In this document: positions 15,063 through 24,740 of the stretch, one piece after another
Layout of the letters: each line of letters opens with the position of its first letter
Numbering within the stretch: position 1 is the stretch's first letter
From: a virus
Virus record (IMG/VR): IMGVR_UViG_3300030450_001770
Location: 1-29,257 of that record
Reading direction: 5' to 3' (one strand)
DNA length: 29,257 nucleotides
The notes under the pieces: model-generated
What the model was told of the DNA's origin: nothing
The model's input: the letters and a program-made list of their open reading frames with translations, nothing else
The model's database searches: none
Program-made: the position numbers and the translations under genes

Positions 15063-18000
15063 ATGTCAGAAGAATTTAAAGAAAATAACCCTTTTTACCA
15101 GCATTTGGCTAATGAATATAATTTGCTGAACTCTAATGAGTACGCCAGCGCATCGGTTGATAGTGCTTTAAATGAAATGACTCAGCTTAATATGGTTGAT
15201 TATTACAATAACCACACAGATTTTGAGCACAAAGAAAGATTAAAAAAAATAGATGCGCAAAGGTCTGAGTTTGTTACTAGAATAGATGATCACATTAATC
15301 AAAATGTCCCCACACCTACTCCTCTTAAAAAACCTAAAGAACCGAAACTTGAGTTAGATCCTGTTACTAAAGCTGCGCAAGCTGTAGCTGACCCTATGAC
15401 AGCAGGTTTAAAAGCCGCTTCTTTGTTAGCCGATACAGATATCCCTGTTTTAAAACAGTACGGTCAAGCCGCAGAAATCTCCCTTGATTTTATTAATGGT
15501 TTAAAAAAATCTATAACCGGAACAGTAGCGGCTATTCCACAATTAATTGAAGATGGTTTAGCTGCCGCAAATGTTGAGTCGCAAACATTAAACAATTTTA
15601 ATGATAGAACTAGCGAAATTATAGACGCATCTTTTAGGTCTAGTGGTAAGTATACAGCAAATATAAAAGGCTACGATGTAGATGTACCACATTTAACAGG
15701 TGAGATATTGGGGCATTTTGCGTTGCCTGCTGGGGTGGGGGCTGCTGTTCTCAAAGCTACTAAAAACGCTGGCATGATAACAAAAGGAGCTAGTCTTTTA
15801 TTGTCTGAAGCGGCTGTTGGGGCAGTGACTACAGACAAAGAGTCGGGAACTCTTTTAAACATGTTTTACGAAAAAGACGAGCATGAAAGACTGTACCCGA
15901 TGCTTCGTATGCTACACATTGATGAAGACGACACTGCGTTTGAAGCTAGGATGAAAGGGGCGTTGGAAGGTGTCCTTCCTGTTGGAGCAATTGGTGCGGT
16001 AAAAGGGATTATTGAAACTGGTAAACAAGCTAGTAGGGGAATAAGGGCGGTCCGTGATGTTGCGGTAATTAAGCAAATAAATAAAAAACCAGGTTTAGCC
16101 GTAGACTTTTTGTACGCTAATAAAGGTGCTGATTTTAATGAATCTAAATTTAAAGATTTTGTCTTTCGAGATTTTAAAAAAGATTCTTACGATAATTTAA
16201 TTAACGCTACTTTTAAATATTTAAAAGATGAAGAAGGCGCTATTTTTATTGGTAAAAAAGAAAAGCACATTGCAAGAATTGAAAAAGCTAGAGATAAATT
16301 ATTAAAAAATATAGAAGAAAAAGAACTTCAAATTTCTAAAATTGATAAAAATTCTCCAGAAGCAAAACAGCTTAGAAAAGAAATACTCGCAATTAAAAAG
16401 AATGAGTACGAAATAGATTCTTTTAAAGAAAAATTTCTTACAGATTTAAAAAAAGGCGACTTTACAGATTCTACTGAATCTTTAAAACAGCTAAGCAAAA
16501 AAATGCCAACGCTAAAAACTGACACAGAAATGGATATAGCGTTAAAAGCTTTCGACGACCAAGTTAAATTTATAGACGATTTAAAAAGAAAAGACCTTAC
16601 AACTTATAATAAACTTAAAGGTATTTTTAGCAATAAAAGTTTAAAAGAAGTTTCTAGAGAAGATATTGAAAACTTTGATTTTTTAAGTGCTTTTAACAAA
16701 GAAGGTGGGTCTTACGAAGATATTGCACATGCGGTTTCTGATCCTGATTTTACATCAAAAGAAGTCTCAAACATCCTCCAAACTTTTTACAAAACTGATG
16801 ACATTAAAAAGTATACCGATGCTGAACTTGCAAAAAAAGCTAAAGACGTTATAGAGGTTTATGGAGGTAATCCTGAAGCAGTAGAAAAAATGAGTCGAGA
16901 AGGATTACTTTCTTTTCCTGAAGCAGTAGCCGCTGATCATTTATTGGTAAAAAATGGGTTCACTGAATTAGCAGATGCAGCAGACAAGCTTAGTAAAGCT
17001 AAAGCAAAGCCAGGTAATAAAAAAGAACTGCAAGTCTATCTTGTTAATTTTTTAGATAAACAAGCTGCGTTTAATAAATTAGTAGCTAATATGACCCAAA
17101 GAAGGTCTGACGCTGGTACTTCACTTAGATTACAAACAACAGATGTTAGGTCTAAAATTATCCAACAAACTGCTAGAAAAGAATTTCAAGATTTTAATTT
17201 TAATGATCCAGAAGTCCAGGCACAATTTTTTGAAAAAATTCTTCATGCTGATCCAGGCGAGGTAAAACGTATATCTAGTGAAGTTAGCGATATATTTAAA
17301 CTTATTAGTGAAAATAAAATTTCAATGAATGAAGCTTTAAAAGAAATGGCTTATAGGGGAGCAAAAGCCAAAAGAAATAATAATTTAAAAATATTTTTCT
17401 ATAACAACATGCTTTCTTCTTTTGGTACGATGGCAAAAAACTTAGTAGGATTGCAGTTTAACAAAATGACTGACGACCTTACAGAAGTTTTTTCTAAGAT
17501 GGCCAGTAAGTCTGAGTATTACAACGCTGAAAATTTTGACACCGAAACCTTTAATAAGCTTTTAAAAGTAATGGACGAAATGGATGTCCATGAAGAAGCA
17601 ACGTCAGAATTTTTACAAAACTCTAAATTTCTATCTGGTTTTTATGATAAAAAATCAGGAAAAATGAAATCTAAATCTAAAATATTTAAAGATTCTTTTA
17701 CTATAGGAAAATCCATTCTTGATCCAGGTGGGGAAAAGTATGGTGTTGGTTATAAGTCTCTTACTGATGCAGAAAAAATGGCTTTAGACAGCCATTCATT
17801 TACATTTGGGAAGAAGCCGTCAACTGATGAAATAGCTATGACGTTTTTTAAAGAACAAGTATTAAATGATGCTAATAAGATTCAGCAAGACTTTAATGCT
17901 TTATCTCCTGCCAGTATACACAGTATTCCTCTTAGAACTTTAAACGCTATGGACGAAGCTTACAAAGCTAAAATTGTGTATGAAAAAATGCTATTGACAG

Positions 18001-19556
18001 CAAAGAGAAAATTAAATGCTGATATTTTAAAATTAAAAAATGAATCACCTGAATCGTATTCTAAATATATGTCTAATTTAGAAAAGAATTACAGCAAAGG
18101 TATTAAACAGTATTTAAATGATAGCTCAAATTTTGACGAAGCTATGGGGGAAGCCAGAAATATAACCCTTACAAAGCAATACAACAGTGCTACTGGAGAA
18201 GATTATTCTTTAACTGCTCTTGGGGAAATTGGGAATATTAGTTCCTTAATGAGTAAATTTCAGGAAATGCCTGTTTTAAATTGGTTCTACCCTTTTGCAA
18301 GGATATCTATAAATGTAGCAGACTTCTTAACTCAATACCTTCCCCTTGGATTAAATAGATGGAACAAAGGCATTGCTGATGATTTACAAGCAGGGGGTTA
18401 TAGGGCGGCTAAGGCTACAGCTAAAGCAAGAGTTGGTCTTGTGTTTTCTGGAATGGCTTACGGTTTAGCTAGAAATAATGTTATTACAGGAAATGGCCCT
18501 GTAGATCCTTACGGTAAACAGCAATGGAGACAATTAGGGATTAGGGAACGGAGCATTAATATAGGCGATATTTCCATTCCAGTAGATACTATAGATCCAT
18601 TTGGTAAATATTTGGTAGCGGTAGCCGATGTTAAAGATGGTCTTACAAGAGCTTTTAATGATGGCGATGAAGAACTAATAGAAAAATCAGGTCCAGTTTT
18701 AGCAAATTTAGCATTAGCTTTATCTGAAATTGCCACACCTGATGTTTTAAAAGAAACTTTTTTAGGGATGACAAATGTAGGATTAGCCCTAAAAAGAGGC
18801 GATTACTCAAAAGGCTCTTTCCAAACAGGTCGTTTTTTATCAACAGCTACAGGTAAAATAGTTCCTTTTTCGTCTGCTGTACGAAGTTTTTTTAAACCAG
18901 AAGAAAGAATGTCTTACGTTGAATATGACAAAGACGGTTTAAATTTTTTAGATACTGCTGTTAAAGGTGTTACTTCTTTGTTTGGGTCTCCTGGTAGCGT
19001 TCCAGAAAAAAATATTTTTAACGATAAAGTTTATTACCATTCAATACCTAAAGAAGTTTTAGGAGAAGCGGTAGACCAAGATTATATTAACAGGTATGCA
19101 GTTAGTCCGATGAAAAAAGCTTTGAAACTTACAGGACTAGCTAAGTATCAAGAAAAAAGACAAGACCCTGTATACAAAAAACTTAGGGATCTAGTCCTTC
19201 ACTTACCAGAAAAAAGTTATAAAAATAGAGATTTGCCTCTTCCTCGTTTAAGCAGAACGCTTAGAATACAGAACGAGTCGGTTACTCTTGATAATAAACA
19301 ATATAGCGACCTAATTGGCTACACAAATGGTTATCATCCTGACGGTAGAAAGTTTATGAAGCCTATGAAAGAATACTTAAACGAGTTGGTACAGACAGAT
19401 AAGTTTAACGCTTATCCTGAAGAATTACAGTCTGAACTTATTAAAAGTATTGTAAGAGAGTACCACAAAGCTGGTCGTTCTATGTTTAAAGCAATGAACA
19501 AACAATTTCAGAATGATGCTATTACAAAAATTAATGAAAGTATGGGGATAGAATAA
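15063..19556 (+). CDS. Internal virion protein D (T7 gp16-like)
   Basis: This is the largest ejection protein, 1497 residues (T7 gp16 about 1318), expected to form the inner-membrane end of the DNA-translocation tube. Visible features are hydrophobic helices near residues 214-230 and 297-318, a long charged coiled coil at about 398-460, and a late hydrophobic block NWFYPFARISINVADFLTQY (about 1076-1095), followed by LVFSGMAYGLA (about 1124-1134). The N-terminal 100 residues lack the Glu-Ser and GLMQ motifs of the lytic transglycosylase domain found in T7 gp16. The ATG has AGGATT upstream, and the stop overlaps the fibre start as TAATG. Confidence 0.8.
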   Translation: MSEEFKENNPFYQHLANEYNLLNSNEYASASVDSALNEMTQLNMVDYYNNHTDFEHKERLKKIDAQRSEFVTRIDDHINQNVPTPTPLKKPKEPKLELDPVTKAAQAVADPMTAGLKAASLLADTDIPVLKQYGQAAEISLDFINGLKKSITGTVAAIPQLIEDGLAAANVESQTLNNFNDRTSEIIDASFRSSGKYTANIKGYDVDVPHLTGEILGHFALPAGVGAAVLKATKNAGMITKGASLLLSEAAVGAVTTDKESGTLLNMFYEKDEHERLYPMLRMLHIDEDDTAFEARMKGALEGVLPVGAIGAVKGIIETGKQASRGIRAVRDVAVIKQINKKPGLAVDFLYANKGADFNESKFKDFVFRDFKKDSYDNLINATFKYLKDEEGAIFIGKKEKHIARIEKARDKLLKNIEEKELQISKIDKNSPEAKQLRKEILAIKKNEYEIDSFKEKFLTDLKKGDFTDSTESLKQLSKKMPTLKTDTEMDIALKAFDDQVKFIDDLKRKDLTTYNKLKGIFSNKSLKEVSREDIENFDFLSAFNKEGGSYEDIAHAVSDPDFTSKEVSNILQTFYKTDDIKKYTDAELAKKAKDVIEVYGGNPEAVEKMSREGLLSFPEAVAADHLLVKNGFTELADAADKLSKAKAKPGNKKELQVYLVNFLDKQAAFNKLVANMTQRRSDAGTSLRLQTTDVRSKIIQQTARKEFQDFNFNDPEVQAQFFEKILHADPGEVKRISSEVSDIFKLISENKISMNEALKEMAYRGAKAKRNNNLKIFFYNNMLSSFGTMAKNLVGLQFNKMTDDLTEVFSKMASKSEYYNAENFDTETFNKLLKVMDEMDVHEEATSEFLQNSKFLSGFYDKKSGKMKSKSKIFKDSFTIGKSILDPGGEKYGVGYKSLTDAEKMALDSHSFTFGKKPSTDEIAMTFFKEQVLNDANKIQQDFNALSPASIHSIPLRTLNAMDEAYKAKIVYEKMLLTAKRKLNADILKLKNESPESYSKYMSNLEKNYSKGIKQYLNDSSNFDEAMGEARNITLTKQYNSATGEDYSLTALGEIGNISSLMSKFQEMPVLNWFYPFARISINVADFLTQYLPLGLNRWNKGIADDLQAGGYRAAKATAKARVGLVFSGMAYGLARNNVITGNGPVDPYGKQQWRQLGIRERSINIGDISIPVDTIDPFGKYLVAVADVKDGLTRAFNDGDEELIEKSGPVLANLALALSEIATPDVLKETFLGMTNVGLALKRGDYSKGSFQTGRFLSTATGKIVPFSSAVRSFFKPEERMSYVEYDKDGLNFLDTAVKGVTSLFGSPGSVPEKNIFNDKVYYHSIPKEVLGEAVDQDYINRYAVSPMKKALKLTGLAKYQEKRQDPVYKKLRDLVLHLPEKSYKNRDLPLPRLSRTLRIQNESVTLDNKQYSDLIGYTNGYHPDGRKFMKPMKEYLNELVQTDKFNAYPEELQSELIKSIVREYHKAGRSMFKAMNKQFQNDAITKINESMGIE

Positions 19557-22500
19557 TGACAGTAAGTAATACAACTGTAACAACAAGCTCAAACGGTACA
19601 GGAACAAATGGGTCTGATGGCGCATTTTCATTTGCTATAGGGAACATAAAGTTTTCTGATAATTCTGACCTTGATGTTTACATTAGAGATGTAGGTGAAA
19701 GCCCTCCTACAGAAGCTTTAAAAACTATTACTACCCATTATTTTATAACAGATAGCTCAGGCAATCAGGTTAACCCTGGAACTCATATTAGGTTTGATAC
19801 TTCTGCTGGCCATAGCCGCCCACTTAATGACCAAAAAGTTGTTGTCAAAAGAAAGGTAGAGCTAACACAAAGTACAGACTACGCCTCAGGCGATGCCTTC
19901 CCTGCTGACTCTCACGAAGATGCTCTTGATAAGCTAACGTTGTTAGTTCAGCAAATGCAGGAGCAACTTGATAGGGCGTGGACTTATCCCGAAACATACA
20001 GCACGTTAGCTAATGTTAAAATGCCTGAGCCAGCTAATGATGGTATTATAAAGTATAATGCCGATGCGACTGCTCTAGTTCTAGATACTGACCTTGTTAA
20101 CTCTACCTATAAACTTTATGCTAGTAACACTTCAGATACTACGGCTGGATTTTTAAATGACAAACTAGCTGCTGGTACTGGTCTTTCTAAATCTAATACT
20201 GATGGTGTAGAGAACCAGCAAGTTACTTTATCTGTAGATCTTAAGACCTCAACTGATTTAAATGAAAATTCTGCAAGCCATGCAGCTTCTCAACGATCTA
20301 TTAAAACTTATGTTGATGCAGTTACAACTTCGCTAGGATTACAGGATTTAGATTTTTCTGGTGATTCAGGTGGCGCGCAAAGTGTAGACCTTGATACCCA
20401 ATCCCTCACCGTAGAAGGTGGAACAGGTATTGATACGACGGGGTCGTCTCAAAAGATTAGTGTCGCCATTGACTCTACGGTAACTACAAATTCTGGCACT
20501 CAAACATTAACAAACAAAACCCTTACTAGTCCCAAATTAAATGAAGATGTTGCAATCACGGCAACTGCTACAGAAGTAAATATATTAGATGGGGTTACGG
20601 CTTCTACTTCCGAATTAAATATTATGGATGGAGTTACGGCTACTACTTCTGAATTAAATATAATGGATGGGGTTACGTCTACGGCTTCTGAACTAAACAT
20701 ATTAGATGGTGTAACTTCTACGGCCTCTGAACTAAACATATTGGACGGAGTAACAGCGTCTACTTCTGAACTAAATATAATGGACGGAGTGACCGCATCT
20801 ACTTCCGAACTAAACATAATGGACGGGGTGACTGCATCTACTTCTGAATTGAATATAATGGATGGAGTAACAGCGTCTACTTCTGAACTAAATATAATGG
20901 ATGGGGTAACATCTACTGCTTCTGAATTAAATATATTGGATGGGGTTACGTCTACTGCTACCGAGTTAAATATACTAGATGGAGTAACAGCGTCTACTTC
21001 AGAAATAAATGTATTAGATGGTGCTACAGCCGGAACCAACGTAGCTAGTAAAGCCCTCGTTGTAGACAGTAATAAAAAAATTAATGAACTTATTCAAAAT
21101 TATGGTGAATTTAAACACCAAGGTTCGGACCCTGCGAATGCTACAGCTTCTCAGGATGTTCGCCTCTATGCCAAAGATAGTAAGTTATATACAAAAGATA
21201 ATAGTGGTACAGTTACCGAACTTGGAGCAGGCGGTGGTGTAGGAAGTATTGACACTATCTTTACCCTTCAAGCTAAAACGGCTGATGCTGTTAGCGATGC
21301 TAGTGGTGACGATGCAGTTTTTAGAGGGGCAGCAGCTTCTATAACTTCAGCGCCTACTTTAGACACAACCGCTGGCAAATTAATTAACACTGAAAAAGTA
21401 TTTAAATATACATCAGCTTCAGGCTCTACAAATGACTGGTGGTTGTACTCTCAAGCTATTCCTCAAGGTTATCAGAATAGAAACATGGTCCTCCAGTTAC
21501 AGTATTATATGGTAGAGACTTCTGGCGATAACTTAGATCAAGCTTTTAGATTCGTAGCTAGGGATGCTACCAATGGTAAGGTTACTCAATTAAACGGTGC
21601 AGTTAGCTCTTCTAACACTATTACTCTTGATGCTTTTGCTGATGGAGACTTTACAGTAGGAGACAGAGTAACCTTCAAGGATACTGGTGGGGCCATTCAC
21701 TTTAGATATATTACTAGTGTAACCCATGGTAGTGAACAGCTTACAATATCAGGTGCAACGGTTTCAATAGCTGACGATGCTTACTTTGTATCTGGTATTC
21801 TCACTGATGAACTAGATTACCTACCAAATTTTAAACCAACTACAGCAGGGCAAGATGGTTCTAAAGCTTATCGTAAACAATTAGCTATACCTAGTAACTG
21901 TGACACCTTAGAATTTGGGTTCCATTATCTTGGTAGTCAGACTGACCAGTTCCTCTACTACGATGACATAGCTTTGAGTGCCAACCAATTCTTGCAGACT
22001 AGTAGTCAGGGGCAAACGGAGTGTTATGTAGCTCATAACCAATCGACTTTTTGGGGTGCTTCGGGAGCTTCAGACCAATTTAATAAAGCTTTATTATCTC
22101 CAGGCCCAGGGACACCCGCTTTGGCTGATAGTAAGTTAATAGAAATTACTGATGTTAGTAGTGATACTCGAATTATAGCTCGCCAAAGAATTGAATTAAA
22201 CGTTTCTGCTATAGCGGCCATGAATACGGGTCAGATGCTAAAAATTTATAATAGTGATGACGAGATGAGAATCGGGGCGCAAAATCCTGATGGAACAAGT
22301 GCAGCCGCTTATGTAGAGGTTACAGAGGTTTTAGTACTAGAAAAAAATGATTACATCTATTTCAAAACTGATGCAAAAGGTTCTCAATATGGAGCCATGA
22401 CTCTTACAGCTACCCCACAAGTCAATGACGTAATTTTATTAAATTCCCAAGATGAGATCTTTACGGACTGGCAGGTTTATACGCCTGCTGTCTCAGGGGG

Positions 22501-24007
22501 ACTTGTCGATTCAAGTGGGTCAGCTAATGGGTCGTTTGGTTCTACGATAACCTATAATAAGTGGCAGTGGCGAAGGATAGGCGGAGATATGGAAGTCCGA
22601 TGGGACTACAAACATACTGCCGCTGGCTCCGCAGGGTCTGGTGCCTACTATATGCAACTACCATCGGGATATGACATTGATTATGCTAGGCTCCCAGGGT
22701 CGGTAAACTCTGCTGTTGGGTCTGTTGTAGGAGTAGGAATTATTAGTAATGCATCAGGGCATGACTTACAGTACTATACACAGCCCTGTTATCCGGCAGT
22801 TGACACTACTAGTGGAAATTTAGTTGCGGCCCATACTAATGATATAAACTCTAGCAATTTAGACGGAGAGATGTATCCCACTGGTTGGAGTAGTGGTCAT
22901 ATTCATTTCAATACTGGAGGGATTCAAGTAAGTCTTTCTTTTAAAGTCCCCATAGCAGGCTGGACCTCAACTTTTAACCCTGTCCTGAGTATGCCGCTTG
23001 TGGATATTGGGGGGGCTATGGAGTATTGCCATCTCTATAACACCTCTGGGAGTACAGGTGGTTATTACCAAAAAATTCCTTATTTTGGGGCGACTCAAAA
23101 AAATACTGTTAGTAGTCTAGGGACGATCACGAACTCTAGCAGCGAAGGTTGCTATTTTACAGCATCTCAGAGAGTTAAGGTTACGAGTAATGTCTGGTTA
23201 TATTCGAATGCCACTAACTATTTTACAGTCGGATATGCACATAATATTACTACAGCAGAAAAAAACACAAACATTGGGTCACTCCCTGATTATAAAATAA
23301 TTGCTCAAAGTGATGGCTCTAATAATACTAGCAACATTGGTCGGGCAAGTTCTTGCTCTATCATCTTAGAGCCTGGAGAAACCCTTACCCCATCAACTGA
23401 AGCAGAGGGCATAGCAAGTGATAGCGGCGCCATAATTTTTACAGTAGAAAAAGACTACTCCAACACAAACATGGCCCACATTATTAAGCCTGCTGTTTGT
23501 ATAATTGAGGACCACAAAAGCCCTGACACAGGCGGTGGTGCGATGAATTCTAGTTCTTCGTCTACTCTTAACTTATATGATAGGGTTCTTAATACTTTCA
23601 AAGGCGAAACTTGGTTTGTTACACCTGGATCGGGAACGCTTGGCCGGGATGGAAACAATACAACCTTTAGTCTTATCGCCGGAACCTACGAACTTACCGC
23701 AAAACTTCCTAGTTTTTATACTGCAAGAACAATAGGTCGTTTGTATAACGTCACAGATTCCGTAATTCAATATCAGGGGCAAAATGGGGACGCAGCCATA
23801 TCAGGGTCGGTTAGTATAAATATTTTTATAGATTGTGTGTTTACAATTACAAAAACTACAGAGTTTAAATTTCAAACCGCAGGGTCATCCACAATTGGTA
23901 GTGCGAGTGATGTGGGACTTGGATTAGACCACGGAAATTCTAGTTATCTTGGATCTGGTGGTGGTGATGAAATTTACACTACAGTAAAAATAAGAAAACT
24001 TAAATAG
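19556..24007 (+). CDS. Tail fibre with T7 gp17-type anchor
   Basis: This is the receptor-binding fibre, 1483 residues. Residues 1-140 form the T7 gp17-type particle-binding domain (FSFAIGNIKFSDNSDLDVYI, later HEDALDKLTLLVQQMQEQLD). A region with NKTLTSPK precedes twelve 13-residue repeats of the type ELNIMDGVTASTS at about 340-495. A large beta-rich body follows. A segment WQVYTPAVSGG...WRRIGGDMEV (about 975-1020) is typical of modular receptor-binding tips. The C-terminus has a jelly-roll-like block, AGTYELTAKLP then RTIGRLYNVTDS, ending IYTTVKIRKL, common in phage fibres. No autocleaving chaperone domain is seen. A gene for a charged helical protein follows. Confidence 0.9.
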   Translation: MTVSNTTVTTSSNGTGTNGSDGAFSFAIGNIKFSDNSDLDVYIRDVGESPPTEALKTITTHYFITDSSGNQVNPGTHIRFDTSAGHSRPLNDQKVVVKRKVELTQSTDYASGDAFPADSHEDALDKLTLLVQQMQEQLDRAWTYPETYSTLANVKMPEPANDGIIKYNADATALVLDTDLVNSTYKLYASNTSDTTAGFLNDKLAAGTGLSKSNTDGVENQQVTLSVDLKTSTDLNENSASHAASQRSIKTYVDAVTTSLGLQDLDFSGDSGGAQSVDLDTQSLTVEGGTGIDTTGSSQKISVAIDSTVTTNSGTQTLTNKTLTSPKLNEDVAITATATEVNILDGVTASTSELNIMDGVTATTSELNIMDGVTSTASELNILDGVTSTASELNILDGVTASTSELNIMDGVTASTSELNIMDGVTASTSELNIMDGVTASTSELNIMDGVTSTASELNILDGVTSTATELNILDGVTASTSEINVLDGATAGTNVASKALVVDSNKKINELIQNYGEFKHQGSDPANATASQDVRLYAKDSKLYTKDNSGTVTELGAGGGVGSIDTIFTLQAKTADAVSDASGDDAVFRGAAASITSAPTLDTTAGKLINTEKVFKYTSASGSTNDWWLYSQAIPQGYQNRNMVLQLQYYMVETSGDNLDQAFRFVARDATNGKVTQLNGAVSSSNTITLDAFADGDFTVGDRVTFKDTGGAIHFRYITSVTHGSEQLTISGATVSIADDAYFVSGILTDELDYLPNFKPTTAGQDGSKAYRKQLAIPSNCDTLEFGFHYLGSQTDQFLYYDDIALSANQFLQTSSQGQTECYVAHNQSTFWGASGASDQFNKALLSPGPGTPALADSKLIEITDVSSDTRIIARQRIELNVSAIAAMNTGQMLKIYNSDDEMRIGAQNPDGTSAAAYVEVTEVLVLEKNDYIYFKTDAKGSQYGAMTLTATPQVNDVILLNSQDEIFTDWQVYTPAVSGGLVDSSGSANGSFGSTITYNKWQWRRIGGDMEVRWDYKHTAAGSAGSGAYYMQLPSGYDIDYARLPGSVNSAVGSVVGVGIISNASGHDLQYYTQPCYPAVDTTSGNLVAAHTNDINSSNLDGEMYPTGWSSGHIHFNTGGIQVSLSFKVPIAGWTSTFNPVLSMPLVDIGGAMEYCHLYNTSGSTGGYYQKIPYFGATQKNTVSSLGTITNSSSEGCYFTASQRVKVTSNVWLYSNATNYFTVGYAHNITTAEKNTNIGSLPDYKIIAQSDGSNNTSNIGRASSCSIILEPGETLTPSTEAEGIASDSGAIIFTVEKDYSNTNMAHIIKPAVCIIEDHKSPDTGGGAMNSSSSSTLNLYDRVLNTFKGETWFVTPGSGTLGRDGNNTTFSLIAGTYELTAKLPSFYTARTIGRLYNVTDSVIQYQGQNGDAAISGSVSINIFIDCVFTITKTTEFKFQTAGSSTIGSASDVGLGLDHGNSSYLGSGGGDEIYTTVKIRKLK
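20573..21040 (+). repeat. Twelve tandem 39-bp units in fibre gene
   Basis: Twelve in-frame 39-base units encode variants of ELNIMDGVTASTS. The first begins GAAGTAAATATA and the last GAAATAAATGTA. Central units are nearly identical in protein but differ at third codon positions. Such arrays can gain or lose units by recombination, changing fibre length. Confidence 0.95.
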
Positions 24008-24016
24008 GAATAGGTG

Positions 24017-24517
24017 ATGGGAAAAGTAAAAGAACTTGAAAGTGAGATACCAGAATTTAATCCTGAAACTCACAAGTGGGATTGGGAAAAGAAAGAGGTT
24101 GTTCCTCTTACGCCTGAAGAGTTGGCTGAGATTGCTAAAAGAAAAAGAAAAGCCGACTTAGAAAGGAGGTTTACTCCGCTAGTAAAAAACAATTCTTATT
24201 ATCAAAAAGCTTTTGGTTATAGAGTAAAAAAAATAAATGGTGACAACCATGTAATCCACTACGGAGAAGAAATAGCAGAATGGGACCGTGACAACCTCGA
24301 TGACTTTGAACAAAAAGTTTTGAAGTTGGAAACTGCCAAAAAAGAAATGGACGACAAGGCAGAACGTGAACGTCCCATGCTTGATCGTCGGAATGAATAC
24401 CGTAAGATTGATGAGTTACTCTTGGAAGCTATAGCAGAGAAGGAAGAGAACAATGCTGAGAAGATGACCGAGTATTTAAAACTTCGTGCTGCCATCAAGG
24501 AGAAGTTTCCTAAATGA
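24017..24517 (+). CDS. Charged helical protein after tail fibre
   Basis: I do not firmly recognise this 166-residue protein. The N-terminus (EIPEFNPETHKWDWEKKEVV) resembles the start of small proteins often encoded beside tail fibres, including fibre-assembly factors. The rest is highly charged and probably coiled coil, with two helical parts at about 34-50 and 95-160. It follows the fibre stop by 9 bases. The ATG at 24017 is preferred over GTG 24014 because AGGA is 7 bases upstream of it. A fibre chaperone or attachment role is possible by position only. Its stop overlaps the next start as ATGA. Confidence 0.78.
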   Translation: MGKVKELESEIPEFNPETHKWDWEKKEVVPLTPEELAEIAKRKRKADLERRFTPLVKNNSYYQKAFGYRVKKINGDNHVIHYGEEIAEWDRDNLDDFEQKVLKLETAKKEMDDKAERERPMLDRRNEYRKIDELLLEAIAEKEENNAEKMTEYLKLRAAIKEKFPK

Positions 24518-24633
24518 AAAATGATAATGGGGATTATGTTGTAATTGTATACATAGTCCTTTCATTTATATTGTGTTTTATTATAAGCTTATTTACACCC
24601 ATAGGTGCTAGCCCTATTACAATGTTGAGGTAA
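24514..24633 (+). CDS. Tiny single-helix membrane protein, 39 aa
   Basis: This short frame begins at ATG 24514, overlapping the previous TGA. It encodes a polar start (MKNDNGDY), one strong membrane helix of about 18-20 residues (VVIVYIVLSFILCFIISLF) and a short polar tail ending ITMLR. It lies at the head of the lysis region, so a holin-like or lysis-accessory role is plausible but unproven. The ATGA overlap and the clean membrane helix support a real gene despite its size. Confidence 0.6.
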   Translation: MKNDNGDYVVIVYIVLSFILCFIISLFTPIGASPITMLR

Positions 24634-24635
24634 AT

Positions 24636-24740
24636 ATGCCTGGATACCATAACGAATACATGAGTAAGCCTAAAAAAAAGCAGAAGAAAAAAAAGAAAAA
24701 GAAAAGTACGTTGCTGACTAGAAAAGTTAAGAGCTACTAG
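24636..24740 (+). CDS. Lysine-rich 34-aa peptide
   Basis: This 34-residue frame starts at ATG 24636, 2 bases after the previous stop, with TTGAGG just upstream as ribosome site. It is extremely basic: a central run of Lys interrupted by Gln (PKKKQKKKKKKKS), then TRKVKSY. Similar short Lys-rich proteins occur in many phages next to lysis genes. It may bind nucleic acid or membranes, or act in the virion; nothing decides this. Its TAG shares a base with the GTG start of the next gene. Confidence 0.55.
   Translation: MPGYHNEYMSKPKKKQKKKKKKKSTLLTRKVKSY

Noticed and set aside
20500-21039. Long open frame on the minus strand (179 codons)
   Set aside because: It is an exact mirror of the tandem 39-bp fibre repeats; its repeated peptide only reflects the sense repeat, and no ribosome site is seen.
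19556-24007. Diversity-generating retroelement target in the fibre, as in phage BPP-1
   Set aside because: The head genes resemble BPP-1, but no reverse transcriptase gene or template repeat is seen in the window.
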